DNA of 10,017 nucleotides, taken from positions 25,881-35,897 of the forward strand of contig JAAVHM010000080.1 of the NCBI GenBank assembly GCA_014799675.1, read 5' to 3'. A program made the position numbers and the translations under genes. Below are positions 6,796 through 10,017 of this stretch, one piece after another (the first letter of the stretch is position 1; every line of letters begins with the position of its first letter). This DNA is from Ruminococcus sp. (GTDB lineage: Bacteria > Bacillota > Clostridia > Oscillospirales > Ruminococcaceae). The notes under the pieces are model-generated. The model worked only from the letters and a program-made list of their open reading frames with translations, did no database searches and had not been told where the DNA came from.

Positions 6796-9744
6796 TTAAT
6801 CCGTAAGCGCAGCGTCTCCCGAAATTTCTTTAAGCGTATCCGCCGTGCCGTCCTCTATCATGCTTATCATGTGGGGAACTATCTTCGGGTCGAACTGCGT
6901 TCCCTTGCCGCCCTCCAGCTCGGATTCTATCTTCTCCCTGCTAAGCGGCTTTCTGTAGCACCTTTCGCTGGACATTGCGTCGTATGTGTCCGCAACGCCT
7001 ATTATCCTTGCAACAAGGGGAATTTCCTTGCCAACCAAGCCCTCGCAGTAGCCGTAGCCGTCATAGCGTTCGTGGTGGTACTTTGCGCCCTCGGAGATGC
7101 CGCTTAGGGCGGTAAAGTTTTTCAGAATATCCGCGCCTATCTTCGGGTGGGTCTGAATTATCTCCCGTTCCTCCGGGTCAAGCTTGCCCGGCTTGTTCAG
7201 AATATTGTCGGGAACTCCTATCTTTCCTATATCGTGGAGAAGCGCGACATAATAAATATGCTCCTGTTCTTCCGCAGACATACCCATGCGCTTTGCAAGC
7301 TCTCTGGAATATCTTGCCACACGTATGGAATGACCGTTGGTGTACTTATCCTTTGCGTCGATAGTTCCCGCAAAGGTCAGCAGGGACTGTTCCAGAATAT
7401 CCTGATACTCACGCTGTCTGCGCCTTGCAAGCTTTACCTTTGCGGCGGAGATAGGCGTTATTGAACCCATTGCTATCGCCGCAATGACAAACACCGCCGC
7501 CACCCAGAATATAGGGTGTTCAGTAAGTTTTTTCCGCTTTACTATCTCAACGCTGCAAAATTTATGCGTGGCGGCGGAGGGGTCGTCGGGGTCTATCACT
7601 CTTACGTCAAATCTGTAACCGCCCCCCGAAAGGTTTGTGTAGCTGACAGAGTCGCTTTTTATTTCCCCCGCCTTTATCTCGGCGCTGTCAAAGCCGTTCA
7701 GCTTATAGCCTATCTCAAACCTTGTGGTGTCGGTAAAGGACAATGCCGAGAAATTAACAGTTATACGCTGTGCGCTGCTGGGTACTTTTATAGACGCGGT
7801 CGGCGTGTCGTAAACGATCCCGTCCACAACGACGCTTGTTATTATTACCTTGGGAAGCTCGTTTTCGGGGGCTGTGAAGCCGAACACGCTTATGCCGTTT
7901 CTTGTGGCAAGGTACAGCTTTCCGTCCTCGAGACAATGCCATGTGTTTGCGTTCAGAGAACCCGACAAGCCGTACTCAAAGCCGTATGTTACGGGGTCGC
8001 CTGTGCCGCCGCCAAGTAAGTCCGCCCTGTCCGCGGCAAGTATGCCGTTGTTCTGCAAGAGCCACAAAGTGCCGTCTATAAGGTAAAAATCAAATATGCT
8101 GCCCGCGCCCTTTTCAAGGTTTTCAAGCTTTCTGAAAGAACCGTTTTCCATATAGTAAAGGCTGCTTCCCGCGCTTATGAAGTAACCATCCCCCTCGGTG
8201 TCTTTCAGCATACGAAGCACAACGCCCTCGTTCAGACCCTTGTCAAAGCTGTGGGAGACTACCTCGCCGCCCTCCTTGACCTCGTAAATTCCGCCGCCGT
8301 CGCTTCCCGCAAGAACAGAGCCGCTTTCCGTTTCAAGCAGGGACAATATTGCGGGGTATTCGAGGTCAGTGAAGCTTTGGACATTGCCGTCCTTGATAAA
8401 GCTAAGACCGTTCTGCATACCGATAGCAATTGTTCCGTCACGAAGCTCCAGAAAGACCCTTGCCCTGTCCCCTGCCAAGCCGTCCGCGCTGCTGTAGGAG
8501 ACAACCTCGCCGCTTTTGGGGTCGTACATTATAACAGGCGTATCGGAATAGGAAGCCGCCCATATCCTGCCTCTGCTGTCGGCGATAATGTGGCGGACGC
8601 GTATTCCGTCAAGCATTTCTATTATGGGACTGTCCTGTCTTTTCCAGTCCTCGCCGCAGACGATAACGCCGCTGTCCGTGCCGATATACTTTATTCCGCC
8701 GCTTATCGCAACGGCGTTGAGGGTAACGTCCTCCAAGTCCGCCTCGGCGTTGGGGGAAGAAAATCCGCCTACCGAATATCTTACTATACCCTCGCTTGTG
8801 GAGGCAAGCCAGATGTTCCCCTCATAATCTATATACGCGCTGTTGAGGGAAGCCGCCCCCTCGCTTTCGCTGAATTCTTTCATAGTCCCGTCGGGGTATA
8901 TCATTCCGAAGCCGTGGAGACCGCTGACGGTCATTGTGCCGTCCTTCATCATTCTCATGCTGTTGTGGGTGGAAACCTTTTCGGCGGTGAAAATTTCGGT
9001 CTCAAATCCGTTTTCCAAGTCCTCCGAGGTAAAGCTCAGGCGTGCGATTTTGTTGCCTGCGCTTCCGAGCCAAACGTCGCCGTCCCTGCCCGCTGTAAGG
9101 CTGTAGACGGATTCCCCTGCGCCGAGAAAGGTCTCTCCCGAAATTATCTTGACAAGCTTGCCGTCCTTTAAAACCGCGCAGCCGCCGGAGCTTTCCGCGC
9201 CCCATATCCTGCCGAATTTGTCCGCCGCAACGGAGTAAACGGTCTGTCCCGAAAGCTCCGCAACGTTGTACACCGTCATAACGCCCTCTCTTATCTCGGC
9301 GATACCCGAATTCGAGCAGGCATATATAACGCCGTCGCCGTCCTCGGCAAAGCCTCTCACGCAAAGGAAATTATCCTTTGGCTGACCCTCTGGCTGGGAA
9401 ATTTCTCCGTTTTCATATACGAAAACTCCCGCGTCGTTTGTGCCTATCCAAAGCCTGCCCGCGGAGTCCTCGAACATCATTCTGACGGAGGAGGAGGGCA
9501 ATATACCCTCGGAGCTGAAATTGCGGAATTCCGTGCCGTCGCAGCGGATAAGTCCGCCGTAGCTGCCCACCCAGACGTAACCGTCCGAAGTTTGCAGGAC
9601 GTCGTTCGCCTCGCCCGTAGGCAGACCGCTGCGCTCGTTGAAAACAGTCCTGACGTATGGAAGCTCCTCGGCAAAAGCCGTTTGTGTATAAAATACTGCA
9701 AAAATTACAAGAATTACCTGAAATGTTAAAATTCTCCTTATCAT
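6796..9744 (-). CDS. Membrane sensor: beta-propeller, Y_Y_Y-like and HD-GYP domains
   Basis: The protein probably senses an external signal and acts on a cyclic dinucleotide inside the cell. From the ATG at 9744 it has 982 residues; numbering here counts from a GTG nine bases upstream (add 3). A signal peptide ends near AFA|EE (28). Residues about 35-625 carry repeated blades of the DG-xWxG type, such as DGYVWVGSYGG (57-67), GRLWIGTNDAG (99-109) and GNIWLASTSEG (312-322); the length fits two seven-bladed propellers as in hybrid two-component sensors. A Y_Y_Y-like domain follows (about 660-738, with YKLNGFD and YTNLSGGGY), then one membrane helix at about 748-769. The HD-GYP domain (about 785-970) has His807, the metal pair His840-Asp841 in LLHDIGK, His869, HHERYDG (893-899) and Asp922. 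The motif after it reads GYC, not GYP (901-903). No histidine kinase, receiver or DNA-binding domain is present. Target is probably cyclic di-GMP by family; activity is not provable here. Confidence 0.92.
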   Translation of the reverse strand: MIRRILTFQVILVIFAVFYTQTAFAEELPYVRTVFNERSGLPTGEANDVLQTSDGYVWVGSYGGLIRCDGTEFRNFSSEGILPSSSVRMMFEDSAGRLWIGTNDAGVFVYENGEISQPEGQPKDNFLCVRGFAEDGDGVIYACSNSGIAEIREGVMTVYNVAELSGQTVYSVAADKFGRIWGAESSGGCAVLKDGKLVKIISGETFLGAGESVYSLTAGRDGDVWLGSAGNKIARLSFTSEDLENGFETEIFTAEKVSTHNSMRMMKDGTMTVSGLHGFGMIYPDGTMKEFSESEGAASLNSAYIDYEGNIWLASTSEGIVRYSVGGFSSPNAEADLEDVTLNAVAISGGIKYIGTDSGVIVCGEDWKRQDSPIIEMLDGIRVRHIIADSRGRIWAASYSDTPVIMYDPKSGEVVSYSSADGLAGDRARVFLELRDGTIAIGMQNGLSFIKDGNVQSFTDLEYPAILSLLETESGSVLAGSDGGGIYEVKEGGEVVSHSFDKGLNEGVVLRMLKDTEGDGYFISAGSSLYYMENGSFRKLENLEKGAGSIFDFYLIDGTLWLLQNNGILAADRADLLGGGTGDPVTYGFEYGLSGSLNANTWHCLEDGKLYLATRNGISVFGFTAPENELPKVIITSVVVDGIVYDTPTASIKVPSSAQRITVNFSALSFTDTTRFEIGYKLNGFDSAEIKAGEIKSDSVSYTNLSGGGYRFDVRVIDPDDPSAATHKFCSVEIVKRKKLTEHPIFWVAAVFVIAAIAMGSITPISAAKVKLARRRQREYQDILEQSLLTFAGTIDAKDKYTNGHSIRVARYSRELAKRMGMSAEEQEHIYYVALLHDIGKIGVPDNILNKPGKLDPEEREIIQTHPKIGADILKNFTALSGISEGAKYHHERYDGYGYCEGLVGKEIPLVARIIGVADTYDAMSSERCYRKPLSREKIESELEGGKGTQFDPKIVPHMISMIEDGTADTLKEISGDAALTD

Positions 9745-9756
9745 GTCGCTCACCTC
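9742..9756 (-). promoter_or_regulatory. Ribosome binding site that sets the sensor gene start
   Basis: Minus-strand GAGGTGA (9750-9756) is a near-ideal Shine-Dalgarno sequence, 5 nt before ATG at 9742-9744. The longest open frame would start at the GTG at 9751-9753, but that GTG is part of the Shine-Dalgarno itself and has no better site upstream. ATG also gives a cleaner signal peptide (MIRRILTFQVILV). Confidence 0.8.
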
Positions 9757-9879
9757 ATCTTAAAAATGGGAATATTTGAAAGGCAGAGCCTTTATCCTTT
9801 TAGGCGTACTATTTCAATAGGGGTAAAATGCTGCCATGGATAACAATACTTCTGTACAGCCGCCTACATAAATACTAAC
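9745..9879 (-). promoter_or_regulatory. Long untranslated leader of the sensor gene with possible folded structure
   Basis: If transcription starts about 7 nt after the -10 box, the leader is about 135 nt. Plus-strand TAGGCG at 9801-9806 pairs perfectly with CGCCTA at 9861-9866. Inside this stem, GCTG (9830-9833) can pair with CAGC (9857-9860), and CTAT (9809-9812) with ATAG (9817-9820). Together they would make a three-stem junction. Nearer the gene, AAAGGC-TCT-GCCTTT (minus strand, 9779-9793) forms a six-pair hairpin. I could not match this to the cyclic di-GMP-I or any other riboswitch class I know. The stems are short and could be chance. Confidence 0.35.
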
Positions 9880-9885
9880 CCTTTT

Positions 9886-9914
9886 ATTGTAACACTTTTT
9901 TACACTTATTTCAA
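9886..9914 (-). promoter_or_regulatory. Sigma-A-type promoter of the sensor (and possibly trk) transcript
   Basis: Read on the minus strand, TTGAAA (9909-9914) is followed by exactly 17 bases and then TACAAT (9886-9891). The spacer ends in TGT, giving an extended -10 (TGTTACAAT). Each hexamer differs from consensus by one base. It lies about 140 nt before the sensor start. No other promoter of this quality is seen before the zinc-ribbon gene, trkA or trkH, so it may drive all four. Confidence 0.75.
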
Positions 9915-9960
9915 GCCCCATTATGCACAAAAACCGCACTAAACAGTCCGCACAGCCTGA

Positions 9961-9993
9961 TAAATTAAATAAACCGCGGGGAACGCCCCGCGG
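9961..9993 (-). terminator. Intrinsic terminator of a minus-strand gene beyond the right edge
   Basis: On the minus strand CCGCGGGG-CGTT-CCCCGCGG (9974-9993) makes eight perfect G/C pairs with a 4-base loop, followed directly by the T-rich tail TTTATTTAATTTA (9961-9973). The tail is on the minus-strand side only, so it ends a gene coming from the right. It separates the sensor promoter from upstream transcription. Confidence 0.8.
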
Positions 9994-9998
9994 CGAGA

Positions 9999-10014
9999 GT
10001 CACCCCCAACGTTA
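9999..10014 (-). repeat. Short dispersed repeat, copy 2 (inverted relative to copy 1)
   Basis: Plus-strand GTCACCCCCAACGTTA is the reverse complement of 3280-3295 with one mismatch. It lies just before the terminator in the direction of minus-strand transcription, so it is probably in the 3' end of the upstream gene or its message. The window ends three bases later, so its full extent is not visible. Confidence 0.45.
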
Positions 10015-10017
10015 AAT

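Noticed and set aside
8251..9171. 306-codon open frame on the plus strand
   Set aside because: It lies fully antisense to the propeller region of the sensor gene, has no domain signs or membrane pattern, and no ribosome site. It reflects the GC-biased third positions of the gene opposite.
9751..9753. GTG as start of the sensor gene
   Set aside because: The GTG lies in the Shine-Dalgarno sequence GAGGTGA. The ATG at 9742-9744 is correctly spaced from it and gives a normal signal peptide.
9801..9866. Cyclic di-GMP-I (GEMM) riboswitch
   Set aside because: It was an attractive idea before an HD-GYP gene, but the conserved GCA/AAAC and GGACGCAAAGCC-type segments are not present. Only an unassigned structured leader can be suggested.

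Overview
All six protein-coding genes I can support lie on the minus strand, so the transcriptional order runs from the right edge to the left. The protein families, the strong AAAGGAG-type ribosome binding sites, the frequent TTG starts and the sigma-A-like promoter suggest a low-to-mid GC Gram-positive bacterium of the class Clostridia. A Ruminococcus/Oscillospiraceae-type gut organism is my best guess. It rests on general resemblance of the proteins, not on a marker that names the genus.

Right part (about 6796-10017). A terminator hairpin near 9974-9993 ends a minus-strand gene that lies beyond the right edge. It is followed by a well-formed extended -10 promoter (9886-9914) and a leader of about 135 nt with possible secondary structure. 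The leader opens into a 982-residue membrane sensor. This protein has a signal peptide, an extracytoplasmic two-component-type beta-propeller region, a Y_Y_Y-like domain, one membrane helix and a cytoplasmic HD-GYP domain. In effect it is the outer half of a hybrid two-component sensor joined to a cyclic-dinucleotide phosphodiesterase-type output instead of a histidine kinase.

Middle part (3311-6747). After a gap of 48 nt comes a small AT-rich gene for a zinc-ribbon membrane protein. Its stop codon overlaps the TTG start of trkA, and trkH follows 18 nt later. TrkA (NAD-binding gating subunit with two RCK units) and TrkH (the membrane channel) form a potassium uptake system. The tight spacing suggests that the sensor, the zinc-ribbon protein, TrkA and TrkH may be read as one transcript.

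Left part (1-3310). A 109-nt spacer with two hairpins and a short dispersed repeat separates trkH from an AT-rich gene for an unrecognised single-pass membrane protein of 308 residues. After another 67-nt AT-rich spacer comes the A subunit of a type IIA topoisomerase (ParC-like). It starts at TTG, and only its last few residues run off the left edge.

The most interesting points are: the propeller/HD-GYP fusion with a GYP-to-GYC change placed directly before a potassium uptake operon; the unexplained leader before it; the two AT-rich orphan membrane-protein genes set among GC-richer housekeeping genes; and the short repeats shared between the spacers. I see no mobile element, CRISPR array, tRNA or rRNA.
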